From contig JAEYVN010000447.1 of assembly GCA_023431725.1 (NCBI GenBank), positions 1-8,605 on the forward strand: a stretch of 8,605 bases of DNA, read 5' to 3'. The translations under genes and the position numbers were made by a program. The notes under the pieces were generated by a model that searched no databases, had not been told where the DNA came from, and saw nothing but the letters and a program-made list of their open reading frames with translations. Below are positions 1 through 6,085 of this stretch, in pieces. Position 1 is the first letter of the stretch. Every line of letters begins with the position of its first letter. This DNA is from Pseudomonadota bacterium. Its GTDB lineage: Bacteria; Pseudomonadota; Alphaproteobacteria; Rhizobiales; Xanthobacteraceae.

Positions 1-422
1 ACAGCCTGAACGCGACGTTTGCGGCACTTTCCGATCCGACACGCCGCGCCATTCTGGCGCGGCTTGCCGAACAGGACGGCATGTCCGTCAGCGAACTTGC
101 AAAACCTTTCCCGGTGTCGCTGCCGGCCATCATGAAGCATCTCGATGTGCTGTCGGATGCCAAGTTGATCCACCGTTCGAAAGCTGGTCGGGTTGTCTCA
201 TGCGAACTGACAGCAGCGCCCATGGAGGACGCCATGCGGTGGTTGAACCGGTACGCGCAGTTCTGGTCGCAGCAACTCGATCGTCTCGCCGCTTTTGTGG
301 AGAAAGACTCATGGCCCTCGCCCAATCCGCCGACGCCGTCAAACCAAGCCTCACCCTCAAACGTCGTCTCAATGCGCCGGCCGAAAAAGTCTACGCCGCC
401 TGGACCGACCCGCAAAAAATAG
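1..422 (+). CDS. ArsR-family HTH transcriptional regulator, 5'-truncated by window edge
   Basis: The reading frame is open from base 3, and the true start lies to the left of the window. The visible protein begins within helix 1 (SLNATFAALSDPTRRAIL), the standard ArsR opening, followed by a winged helix-turn-helix: LAEQDGMSVSELAKPF, recognition helix SLPAIMKHLDVL, then a wing ending GRVVSCEL. ArsR proteins are dimeric DNA-binding repressors, and one encoded first in an operon usually controls itself and the genes behind it. The classical metal-binding ELCVCDL motif is absent. Only one cysteine is visible, so metal sensing at the usual site is unlikely; an organic ligand or redox signal is more plausible (inference). 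The type matches ArsR regulators encoded next to SRPBCC proteins. The last ~36 residues after AFVEKDSW are Pro/Ser then Arg/Lys-rich, and overlap the next gene by 112 nt in another frame. Confidence 0.9.
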   Translation, partial: SLNATFAALSDPTRRAILARLAEQDGMSVSELAKPFPVSLPAIMKHLDVLSDAKLIHRSKAGRVVSCELTAAPMEDAMRWLNRYAQFWSQQLDRLAAFVEKDSWPSPNPPTPSNQASPSNVVSMRRPKKSTPPGPTRKK

Positions 423-781
423 TGCGATGGTTCGGTCCCGATGCGGGACCTGTCACCAAGGCGGAGATCGATCTGCGCGTCGGCGGGAGCTTCGACATCG
501 GCTTCCACACGGAGAATGGCGAATATCATCAGGTCGGCGGCGTCTATCGCGAGGTCGTGCCGAATGAGAAGCTGGTCTTCACCTGGGCCTGGCACACGAT
601 GAAGGAGCGCGAGTCGCTGGTCACCGTAACGATCAAGCGCGACGGCGAAGGCTCGCTGCTGACGCTTCATCATGAGAAGTTCTTCGACGAGGCGGCCCGC
701 GACGGTCACGAAGGCGGCTGGACCGGCACGCTCAACAAACTGGAAGCCTTGTTCGCCACCCCACAAACCGCGAACCCATGA
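311..781 (+). CDS. SRPBCC domain protein, AHSA1/START-like (copy 1)
   Basis: A 156-aa single-domain protein of the SRPBCC (Bet v 1/START-like) fold, AHSA1 branch. The family opening is clear: LTLKRRLNAPAEKVYAAW at residues 14-31, then TDPQKIVRWFGP, a GGSFDIGF strand pair, GGVYREVVPNEKLVFTW, and the C-terminal long helix with EGGWTGTLNKLEAL. The fold makes a deep hydrophobic pocket for small ligands; no catalytic residue can be assigned. The frame stays open upstream to 200, but ATG 311 is preferred because it sits just before the domain and has GGAGAAAG ending six bases upstream. It starts inside the ArsR gene, so translation is probably coupled. ArsR-SRPBCC pairs are a recurrent operon arrangement in bacteria. 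The end overlaps an ATGA for the next gene. Confidence 0.9.
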   Translation: MALAQSADAVKPSLTLKRRLNAPAEKVYAAWTDPQKIVRWFGPDAGPVTKAEIDLRVGGSFDIGFHTENGEYHQVGGVYREVVPNEKLVFTWAWHTMKERESLVTVTIKRDGEGSLLTLHHEKFFDEAARDGHEGGWTGTLNKLEALFATPQTANP

Positions 782-782
782 C

Positions 783-787
783 GGAGG
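783..787 (+). promoter_or_regulatory. Ribosome binding site deciding the start of the first DUF899 gene
   Basis: GGAGG lies five bases before ATG 793, an ideal spacing. It lies downstream of ATG 778 and only two bases before ATG 790. It therefore argues for initiation at 793, although ATG 778 overlaps the previous stop in an ATGA and could be used by coupled re-initiation. Confidence 0.65.
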
Positions 788-792
788 CCATG

Positions 793-1584
793 ATGACCAG
801 CAAGACCGCAATCAGCGATCACAGCGTCGTCTCGCGCGAGGCCTGGCTCGAAGCACGCAAGGCCCTGCTTGCCGAAGAAAAGGAAATGACCCGGATGCGC
901 GACCGCATCAGCGCCAAGCGTCGCGCATTGCCATGGGTCAGGATCGAGAAGACCTATCTGTTCGACACGCCGCAAGGCCAGAAGTCATTGGCCGATCTGT
1001 TCGACGGACGCAGCCAGCTCATCATCAAGCATTTCATGCTGGCGCCGGGCCAGAAGGAAGGCTGCGTCGGATGCTCCTTCGAATCCGATCACGTCGATGG
1101 TGCGCTGAAACATATCGAGCACCATGACGTCACCTTTGTCGCGGTCGCACGTGCACCGCTGGCCGAAATCGAGGCGTTCAAGACGCGCATGGGGTGGCTC
1201 TTCCCATGGGTGTCATCCGGCGGCAGCGACTTCAATTATGACTTCGACGTTTCGTTCACGCCGGAGCAGGTCGCGAATGGAACCGCCACCTACAATTACC
1301 AGGAAACCGCCGTGCCGCTGGAAGACCTGTCCGGCTTCAGCGTCTTCTACAAGGACGACAATGGCGACGTGTTCCACACCTATTCGGCCTTCGGCCGTGG
1401 CGCGGAAGAGGTGCTCGGCAGCTACATGTTCCTCGACATGACGCCGAAGGGCCGCAACGAGAATGGCCCCAATTTCAGTCTGACGGACTGGGTGCGGCAT
1501 CATGATCGCTATGGGGCCGCGGGCGATGTCGCCTCCAATGGCCGATGGAATGCCGAACCGGCCGATTGCTGTCACTCAAAATAG
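793..1584 (+). CDS. DUF899 thioredoxin-like family protein (copy 1)
   Basis: A 263-aa protein of the DUF899 family, which has a thioredoxin-like fold and no firmly established reaction. Landmarks in order: VVSREAWLEAR near the N-terminus, the LPWVRIEKTYLFD strand, GQKSLADLFDGRSQLI, then HFMLAPGQKEGCVGCSF carrying a Cys-x-x-Cys (C91 and C94 from this start), the HHDV segment, RMGWLFPWVSS, DFNYDFDVSF, FSVFYKDDNG, VFHTYSAFGRG and TPKGRNE. The protein ends in a vicinal cysteine pair (ADCCHSK). ATG 793 is chosen for its GGAGG; ATG 778 would add five residues and overlap the SRPBCC stop as ATGA. A paralog of similar length closes the operon at 6082-6831, about half identical by eye. A cytoplasmic thiol-disulfide or peroxide-related role is plausible from the fold but is inference. 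Confidence 0.9.
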   Translation: MTSKTAISDHSVVSREAWLEARKALLAEEKEMTRMRDRISAKRRALPWVRIEKTYLFDTPQGQKSLADLFDGRSQLIIKHFMLAPGQKEGCVGCSFESDHVDGALKHIEHHDVTFVAVARAPLAEIEAFKTRMGWLFPWVSSGGSDFNYDFDVSFTPEQVANGTATYNYQETAVPLEDLSGFSVFYKDDNGDVFHTYSAFGRGAEEVLGSYMFLDMTPKGRNENGPNFSLTDWVRHHDRYGAAGDVASNGRWNAEPADCCHSK

Positions 1585-1613
1585 ATTCTTTGCCAAGCAG
1601 ACCGATCACTTTC

Positions 1614-1619
1614 AGGGAG
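1614..1619 (+). promoter_or_regulatory. Ribosome binding site for the DUF1428 gene
   Basis: AGGGAG sits six bases before ATG 1626. It supports that start over the longer in-frame ATG at 1545, which lies inside the preceding gene and has no comparable site. Confidence 0.7.
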
Positions 1620-1625
1620 TCACGG

Positions 1626-1985
1626 ATGCCTTACGTCGACGGATTTGTAGTGCCGGTGCCGAAGAAGAAGCTGAAGGAATACGGACGCATCGCCAAGATT
1701 GCCGGCCAGGTCTGGAAGGATCACGGCGCCATCGATTACCACGAATGCGTCGCCGACGACGTGAAGCCTGGCAAGACGACCTCGTTTCCGCAAAGCGTGA
1801 AGCTCAAGAAGGGCGAAGTCGTCGTTTTTTCCTGGATCACCTACAAGTCACGCAAGCAACGCGACTCCATCATGAAAAAGGTCATGAAGGACGCCCGCCT
1901 GACCGACATGATGGATCCGAAGAAAATGCCCTTCGATACCAAGCGCATGTTCTGGGGCGGATTCAAGAGTTTCGTCGATCTGTGA
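1626..1985 (+). CDS. DUF1428 family protein (YbaA-like)
   Basis: A 119-aa cytoplasmic protein matching the DUF1428/YbaA family in both length and motifs: the N-terminus MPYVDGFVVPVP, then HGAIDYHECVADDV at residues 33-46, FSWITYKSRKQRD at 68-80, KVMKDARL, and MPFDTKRMFWGGF at 101-113. The family adopts a dimeric alpha-beta-barrel (ferredoxin-like) fold; its biochemical function is not established. The start at 1626 is fixed by an AGGGAG site and by the family's conserved N-terminus. It lies 41 nt after the first DUF899 gene and is followed by the largest gap in the operon (105 nt). The family is often found beside SRPBCC, VOC and DUF899 genes, which fits this cluster, but no substrate can be named. 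Confidence 0.9.
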   Translation: MPYVDGFVVPVPKKKLKEYGRIAKIAGQVWKDHGAIDYHECVADDVKPGKTTSFPQSVKLKKGEVVVFSWITYKSRKQRDSIMKKVMKDARLTDMMDPKKMPFDTKRMFWGGFKSFVDL

Positions 1986-2079
1986 TCGACGCTTCGTAAC
2001 GGAAGTCAGACTGCAATATCCGAACGGACGCGCATGTGCGCGCCCGAATGAGATTGCGTGCCGAGATTGAGCACAGGCG

Positions 2080-2084
2080 AGGAG
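2080..2084 (+). promoter_or_regulatory. Ribosome binding site for the VOC gene
   Basis: AGGAG lies six bases before ATG 2091 and supports that start over the in-frame ATG at 2058. The 105-nt gap before it (1986-2090) otherwise shows only a short CGCGCA/TGCGCG palindrome at 2029-2042 and no promoter I can support. Confidence 0.7.
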
Positions 2085-2090
2085 ACCATC

Positions 2091-2534
2091 ATGACCGAAC
2101 AATCCCAGAGCGTTGTCGTGCAGCAAGGCGTCGTCCCGCACCTCGTCGTCGAAGGCGCCGCCGATGCGATCGAGTTCTACAAGACCGCGTTTGGCGCGAC
2201 GGAAGTCATGCGCATGCCGGCAGAGGATGGCAAACGGCTCATGCATGCCGCCATCATCGTCAACGGCTCGCAGATCTATCTGATGGATGACTTCCCCGAA
2301 TTCCGCGAACAGTGCAGCGGCGGCAAGATCGTTGCGCCCAAGACGGCCGGCGTCAGCACGTTCGTCCTGCATCTCAACGTCCCCGATTGCGACGCGGCCG
2401 TGCAGCGCGCCGTCGATGCCGGCGCCGTCGTCATGATGCCGCCGATGGACGCCTTCTGGGGTGATCGCTACGGCCAGGTGCTCGATCCGTTCGGCCACGC
2501 CTGGAGCTTCGCGCATCCGCTGGCGAAAGCCTGA
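2091..2534 (+). CDS. VOC superfamily protein, PhnB/glyoxalase-like
   Basis: A 147-aa protein of the vicinal-oxygen-chelate fold, PhnB-like branch (COG2764 type). The two beta-alpha-beta-beta-beta halves are visible. The first runs from VVPHLVVEGAADAIEFYKTAFGA (residues 15-37) through MHAAIIVNGSQIYLMDD. The second runs from STFVLHLNVPDCDAAVQRAVDAGA (89-112) to MPPMDAFWGDRYGQVLDPFGHAWSFA. The conserved D-R-x-G-x-x-x-D-P-F-G-H-x-W ending is diagnostic. VOC proteins act on or sequester small molecules; H17 and H52 are possible metal ligands. The glutamate often found on the final strand is not seen, so a classical glyoxalase I activity is doubtful. It lies 31 nt upstream of the second SRPBCC gene in the same transcript. 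The substrate is unknown. Confidence 0.88.
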   Translation: MTEQSQSVVVQQGVVPHLVVEGAADAIEFYKTAFGATEVMRMPAEDGKRLMHAAIIVNGSQIYLMDDFPEFREQCSGGKIVAPKTAGVSTFVLHLNVPDCDAAVQRAVDAGAVVMMPPMDAFWGDRYGQVLDPFGHAWSFAHPLAKA

Positions 2535-2565
2535 CCTCAGCACATTCAGCACGGAGAGTTCGAAC

Positions 2566-3072
2566 ATGCTCGACACCCGGCAGGAGCTCGTCATCACCCG
2601 GACGCTGCGCGCACCGCGCGAGAGGGTATGGCGCGCATGGTCCGACGCGGAGCAACTCGCGCAATGGTGGGGGCCGAAGGGCTGCACCATCCGCGTCATC
2701 ACATTCGACTTCAAGCCGGGCGGCGTCTTTCACTACGCAATGCAGTTCCAGCCGGGTCACGACATGTACGGCCGCTTCGTCTATCGCGACATTGCGGCGC
2801 CCGAGCGCATCGTGTTCGTCAGTTCGTTCTCCGATAGCGACGGCGGCATTACCCGCGCACCCTTCCCGGAAATTCGCGACACCTGGCCGCTGGAAATTCA
2901 GAATACAATGACGCTGACGGAGGACGGGGAGACGACCCATCTGACCTTGCGCGGTCGCCCGATCAATGCGTCGGGAGCCGAACATCAGACCTTCATCGGC
3001 ATGTTCGATTCAATGCAGCAGGGTTTCGGCGGCACCTTCGACAAGCTCGACGAATACCTGGGCCGCCCCTGA
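2566..3072 (+). CDS. SRPBCC domain protein, AHSA1/START-like (copy 2)
   Basis: A 168-aa single-domain SRPBCC protein of the AHSA1 branch. It opens with ELVITRTLRAPRERVWRAWSD (residues 6-26) and QLAQWWGPKGCTI, followed by FDFKPGGVFHYAM, GRFVYRDIAAPERIVFVSSFSD, the NTMTLTEDGETTHLTLRG strands and the long final helix FDSMQQGFGGTFDKLDEYL. It is a paralog of the 311-781 product but clearly diverged; the KGCT tryptophan-loop variant differs from copy 1. ATG 2566 is preferred over the in-frame ATG 2461, which lies inside the VOC gene, because GGAG precedes 2566 by nine bases and the domain begins directly after it. The protein is probably cytoplasmic and ligand binding. VOC-AHSA1 neighbours are common in bacterial operons; the ligand is unknown. 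Confidence 0.9.
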   Translation: MLDTRQELVITRTLRAPRERVWRAWSDAEQLAQWWGPKGCTIRVITFDFKPGGVFHYAMQFQPGHDMYGRFVYRDIAAPERIVFVSSFSDSDGGITRAPFPEIRDTWPLEIQNTMTLTEDGETTHLTLRGRPINASGAEHQTFIGMFDSMQQGFGGTFDKLDEYLGRP

Positions 3073-3114
3073 GATTGCCAAAGCGTAAGCACTTATCCTG
3101 GTCAGGAGATCATC

Positions 3115-3666
3115 ATGCTCAAGATATTTCTTATCATTGCAGTCGTCCTCGTCGTCGCGGTCGTCGGCATCGTGCTCTATGCCTCGACCCAGCCCGATAC
3201 GTTCCGCATTCAGCGCGCGACGCTGATCAACGCGCCGACGGACAAGGTGCACGCCATACTCACCGACCTGCGGCGCGGCGCCGAATGGTCGCCGTTCGAA
3301 CGCCAGGATCCCAACCTGAAGCGCACCTTCACCGGCCCGGACACCGGCGTCGGCTCGGCGCTCGAATGGGAAGGCAACAGCAAGGTCGGCGCCGGCAAAC
3401 TCAGCATCGTTGACGCCACGCCATCCAAGATCACGCTGAACCTCGACATGCGAAAGCCTATGGAAGGGCATAACATCATCGAGTTTGCGCTGGCCCCTCA
3501 GGACAACGGAACCGCGCTGACCTGGAGCATGCGCGGACAGATGAACCTGATCGCCAAGGTCATGTGCCTGTTCTTCAACATGGAGAAGGACCTTGGCGGC
3601 GCGTTCGAGCAGGGCCTCGCCAGCCTCAAGTCCCTCGCAGAGACCAAATCCCTGGCCGAAAAATAA
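3115..3666 (+). CDS. Membrane-anchored SRPBCC family protein (polyketide-cyclase-like)
   Basis: A 183-aa protein with a single N-terminal hydrophobic helix (about residues 4-23, IFLIIAVVLVVAVVGIVLYA), followed by an SRPBCC/polyketide_cyc2-like domain: DTFRIQRATLINAPTDKVHAI, EWSPFERQDPNLKRTFTGP, GVGSALEWEGNSKVGAGKLSI, KITLNLDMRKPMEG, GTALTWSMRG, and a terminal helix with NMEKDLGGAFEQGLASLKSLAE. Lys3 before the helix and no positive charge just after it predict the domain outside the cytoplasmic membrane, anchored or released after cleavage; this is inference. AGGAG at 3104-3108 fixes the start. It is the only product of the operon with an apparent export or membrane signal, so it may meet the compound at the cell envelope. 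It differs from the other two SRPBCC genes in both subfamily and location. Confidence 0.88.
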   Translation: MLKIFLIIAVVLVVAVVGIVLYASTQPDTFRIQRATLINAPTDKVHAILTDLRRGAEWSPFERQDPNLKRTFTGPDTGVGSALEWEGNSKVGAGKLSIVDATPSKITLNLDMRKPMEGHNIIEFALAPQDNGTALTWSMRGQMNLIAKVMCLFFNMEKDLGGAFEQGLASLKSLAETKSLAEK

Positions 3667-3725
3667 GCGCGATCAGTAGCCAGCCAACCCGACAAGACTT
3701 CACAAGCAAGCGAAAAGGAAACGCC

Positions 3726-4250
3726 ATGACCGACACCGCCGATATGACCAACACTGCCGAATGCGCCATGATGGCCAAGCCGCAACAGGAGCACGAGTGG
3801 CTGCAGCAACTGGTTGGCGATTGGGAGTTCGAAGGCGAATGCCTCGTGGCCCCGGACCAGCCGCCGATGAAGAATACCGGCCAATGCAGCACGCGTTCGA
3901 TCGGTGGCCTCTGGTATGTCAGCGAAGGTACGGGCGAAATGCCCGGCGGCGGCATGATGAACAGCATCATCACGCTCGGCTATGACCCGCAGAAGCAACG
4001 CTTTGTCGGCAGTTTCGTCGCTTCGATGATGACCCGCATGTGGATTTACGAGGGCACCCGCGACGCGTCCGGCAAGGTGCTGACGCTCGACACCGAAGGT
4101 CCGAGCATGACCGGCGACGGGACGATCGTGCCCTATCAGGACATCGTCACCATCGAGAACAAGGACCATTGGATCCTGTCATCGCAGATCCAAGGCCCGG
4201 ATGGTCAATGGATCAAGTTCATGACCGCCCATTATCGGCGCAAGCGCTAA
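3726..4250 (+). CDS. DUF1579 family protein
   Basis: A 174-aa protein of the DUF1579 family. The characteristic opening is EHEWLQQLVGDWEFEGE (residues 22-38), followed by the beta-rich body: TGQCSTRSIGGLWYVSEGTG, MNSIITLGYDPQKQRFVGSF, RMWIYEGTRDASGKVLTLDTEGP, and final strands with WIKFMTAHYRRK. The predicted all-beta, lipocalin-like architecture would suit binding of a small hydrophobic molecule, but no function is established for the family. ATG 3726 follows AAGGA by six bases. A second ATG at 3744 would drop six residues. The 59-nt gap upstream shows no structure. It forms part of the same run of pocketed small proteins, followed 29 nt later by the NTF2-like gene. Confidence 0.88.
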   Translation: MTDTADMTNTAECAMMAKPQQEHEWLQQLVGDWEFEGECLVAPDQPPMKNTGQCSTRSIGGLWYVSEGTGEMPGGGMMNSIITLGYDPQKQRFVGSFVASMMTRMWIYEGTRDASGKVLTLDTEGPSMTGDGTIVPYQDIVTIENKDHWILSSQIQGPDGQWIKFMTAHYRRKR

Positions 4251-4279
4251 ACCAGCTTTAGAACAGGAGAGGAAACGCA

Positions 4280-4738
4280 ATGACCGCAAGCGACAACGAA
4301 ACCGCCATCCGCGCGCATCTCGACAAATGGCTCGACGCCAGCCGGGACATGGATCTGGACGCGCTTCGCGCCTGTTACATGCCGGACATGGTGTCGTATG
4401 ACTGCCACTCGGCCTTCCAGTTCAGGGGCATCGATACATACGCGAAGCATCTGGATATGTGCTTCTCGCACATGGTGGCGCCGGCCGTCATCGACGTGCA
4501 TGAGCTGTCCGTCACGGCGGATGAGAACGTCGCATTCTGTCACATGATCATGCATTGCGGCTGCACCAGCAAGAGCGGCAGCCAGCATTCGTCATGGCTG
4601 CGTTCGACGGTGTGCCTGCGCAAGATCGACGGACAATGGCTGGTCGCGCATGACCATTGCTCGGCGCCATTCGATCCGATGAGCAGTCAGGCGATGCTTG
4701 ATGCCGGACCGCAAGCGCAGCAGGGCGTTGCGGCCTAG
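4280..4738 (+). CDS. NTF2-like/SnoaL-like protein (ketosteroid-isomerase-like), Cys/His-rich
   Basis: A 152-aa protein of the NTF2-like fold. The N-terminal helices AIRAHLDKWLDASRDMDLDALRACY and the segment MPDMVSYDC lead into the curved sheet, and KIDGQWLVAHDHCSAPFDP near the C-terminus is the signature of the SnoaL/DUF4440-type branch. This fold forms a cone-shaped pocket used by isomerases, cyclases and ligand-binding proteins; no catalytic Asp can be assigned safely. The composition is odd: eight cysteines (32, 42, 61, 87, 93, 95, 112, 127) and ten histidines in a short cytoplasmic protein, several clustered in CHMIMHCGC (87-95). The start is supported by the AGGAGAGGAAA stretch just upstream. 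It sits between DUF1579 and the RibD-C reductase, 29 nt from each. Confidence 0.87.
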   Translation: MTASDNETAIRAHLDKWLDASRDMDLDALRACYMPDMVSYDCHSAFQFRGIDTYAKHLDMCFSHMVAPAVIDVHELSVTADENVAFCHMIMHCGCTSKSGSQHSSWLRSTVCLRKIDGQWLVAHDHCSAPFDPMSSQAMLDAGPQAQQGVAA

Positions 4739-4767
4739 TATCGGCCGAAAAAGGGAGAAAGCCGCAG

Positions 4768-5415
4768 ATGTCCAGGCTCCGTGTCAGCAGCTTTACGATC
4801 TCCCTCGACGGTTATGGCGCCGGCCCCGATCAAAGCCTCGAGAAGCCGCTCGGGGCTGGCGCCGAGACCCTGCACGACTGGATGCGTCAGACCCGCACCT
4901 TCCGCACGATCATCGGACAGGACGGCGGCTCAACCGACATCGACGATGCCTTCGCGGCACGCGGCTTTGACAATGTCGGCGCGTGGATCCTGGGCCGCAA
5001 CATGTTCGGCCCGATCCGCGGCGATTGGCCGGACGACAAATGGAAAGGCTGGTGGGGCGATAACCCGCCTTACCACTGTCCCGTCTTCGTGCTGACCCGA
5101 CACCCGCGCGCCTCTTTCACCATGGATGGCGGAACGACCTTCCATTTCGTCACCGACGGCATTCATGCGGCGCTGAAGCGCGCAACCGAGGCGGCGAACG
5201 GCAAGGATGTTCGCGTCGGCGGCGGCGCTGCGACGATAAGGCAATATCTGGAAGCAGGCCTTGTCGACGAGATGCATCTTACCATCTCGCCCGTCCTGCT
5301 CGGCACCGGCGAGCATCTGTTTGCCGGGATCGATCTTCCCAAGCTCGGCTATCGCTGCAGCGAGCACGTCACGACGCCGAACGCCACGCACGTCGTTTTC
5401 ACCAGAGGACAATAG
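4768..5415 (+). CDS. Dihydrofolate-reductase-family protein (RibD C-terminal domain)
   Basis: A 215-aa single-domain member of the RibD-C/DHFR-fold family, predicted to be a cytoplasmic NAD(P)H-dependent reductase of unknown substrate. It opens with RVSSFTISLDGYGAGPDQSL (residues 5-24), has the GAWILGRNMF strand-helix typical of the fold, PVFVLTRHPR, and the nucleotide-binding segment VRVGGGAATIRQYLEAGLVDEMHL (about 152-175), followed by ISPVLLGTGEHLFAGID. These are the landmarks of stand-alone RibD-C proteins; it lacks the deaminase domain of RibD and is not a housekeeping FolA. A purine-rich AAGGGAGAAAG site precedes ATG 4768 by about ten bases. Only one base separates its stop from the GST start, so the two are probably translated together. 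Confidence 0.9.
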   Translation: MSRLRVSSFTISLDGYGAGPDQSLEKPLGAGAETLHDWMRQTRTFRTIIGQDGGSTDIDDAFAARGFDNVGAWILGRNMFGPIRGDWPDDKWKGWWGDNPPYHCPVFVLTRHPRASFTMDGGTTFHFVTDGIHAALKRATEAANGKDVRVGGGAATIRQYLEAGLVDEMHLTISPVLLGTGEHLFAGIDLPKLGYRCSEHVTTPNATHVVFTRGQ

Positions 5416-5416
5416 C

Positions 5417-6085
5417 ATGTCGCTGACGCTCTATTTCCATCCGCTATCGTCCTTCTGCATGAAGACGCTGATCGCGCTTTACGAGAACGACACGCCGTTC
5501 ACGCCACAGATCGTCGACTTCGGCAACGAGGCGCAGGCGGACGCGCTGCGCAAGCTATGGCCGATCGGCAAGTTTCCGGTGCTGCGCGATGAAGCGAGAA
5601 ACGAGACCATTCCGGAGACCAGCATCATCATCGAATATCTGGATCGGCATTATCCCGGTAAGACCCGGTTCATCCCCGATGACGCCGATCGCGCCCTGCA
5701 AATCCGCCTGCAGGATCGCTTCTACGATCTCTATCTGCAGCTGCCGATGCAGACGATTGTCGGCGACCGGCTGCGCCCGGCGGACCAGAAGGATCCACTC
5801 GGCGTGGCCCAGGCCGAGGCACGGCTGTCCACCGCCTACGGCATGATCGAGCGGGACATGGTCAAGCAAACCTGGGCCGTGGATCATGAATTCAGCATGG
5901 CCGATTGCGCGGCCGCCCCGGCGCTGTTCTATGCCGACAAGGTGTTGCCGCTGGCTGACAGCTATTCAAACGCGTCCGCCTATCTCGCGCGTCTCATGCA
6001 ACGCCCCTCATTCGCCCGCGCGCTGGAGGAGGCACAGCCTTACTTCCACTTTTTCCCGCAACAGGACGAAAGAAAGACGGCATGA
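5417..6085 (+). CDS. Glutathione S-transferase family protein
   Basis: A 222-aa protein with the GST two-domain layout. The N-terminal thioredoxin-like domain (about 1-80) begins SLTLYFHPLSSFCMKTLIAL, with Ser11/Ser12 and Cys14 as candidate active-site residues, the cis-proline in GKFPVL (Pro54), and ETSIIIEYL with Glu67 and Ser69 for the gamma-glutamyl group. The all-alpha C-terminal domain includes FSMADCAAAPALFYADKVLP, the usual N-capping box region. GSTs conjugate glutathione to electrophiles or catalyse thiol-dependent isomerisation and dehalogenation; the substrate cannot be read from sequence. AGAGGA lies seven bases before ATG 5417; the longer in-frame start at 5261 lies inside the previous gene and is rejected. 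Its stop overlaps the next gene as ATGA. Confidence 0.93.
   Translation: MSLTLYFHPLSSFCMKTLIALYENDTPFTPQIVDFGNEAQADALRKLWPIGKFPVLRDEARNETIPETSIIIEYLDRHYPGKTRFIPDDADRALQIRLQDRFYDLYLQLPMQTIVGDRLRPADQKDPLGVAQAEARLSTAYGMIERDMVKQTWAVDHEFSMADCAAAPALFYADKVLPLADSYSNASAYLARLMQRPSFARALEEAQPYFHFFPQQDERKTA

Noticed and set aside
200..310. Longer start for the first SRPBCC gene at ATG 200
   Set aside because: The extra 37 residues lie inside the ArsR coding region and do not resemble the family; ATG 311 has a ribosome binding site and sits at the domain boundary.
2029..2042. CGCGCA/TGCGCG palindrome in the 105-nt gap before the VOC gene, as a possible operator
   Set aside because: It is only six base pairs around two central bases, in GC-rich DNA, with no second copy or promoter boxes nearby. 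Chance is sufficient.
1848..2714. 288-codon open frame on the minus strand
   Set aside because: It is antisense to the DUF1428, VOC and SRPBCC genes, all of which have clear family motifs. The translation shows no recognisable domain and is rich in Arg, His and Ala, as expected from a GC-rich shadow frame.
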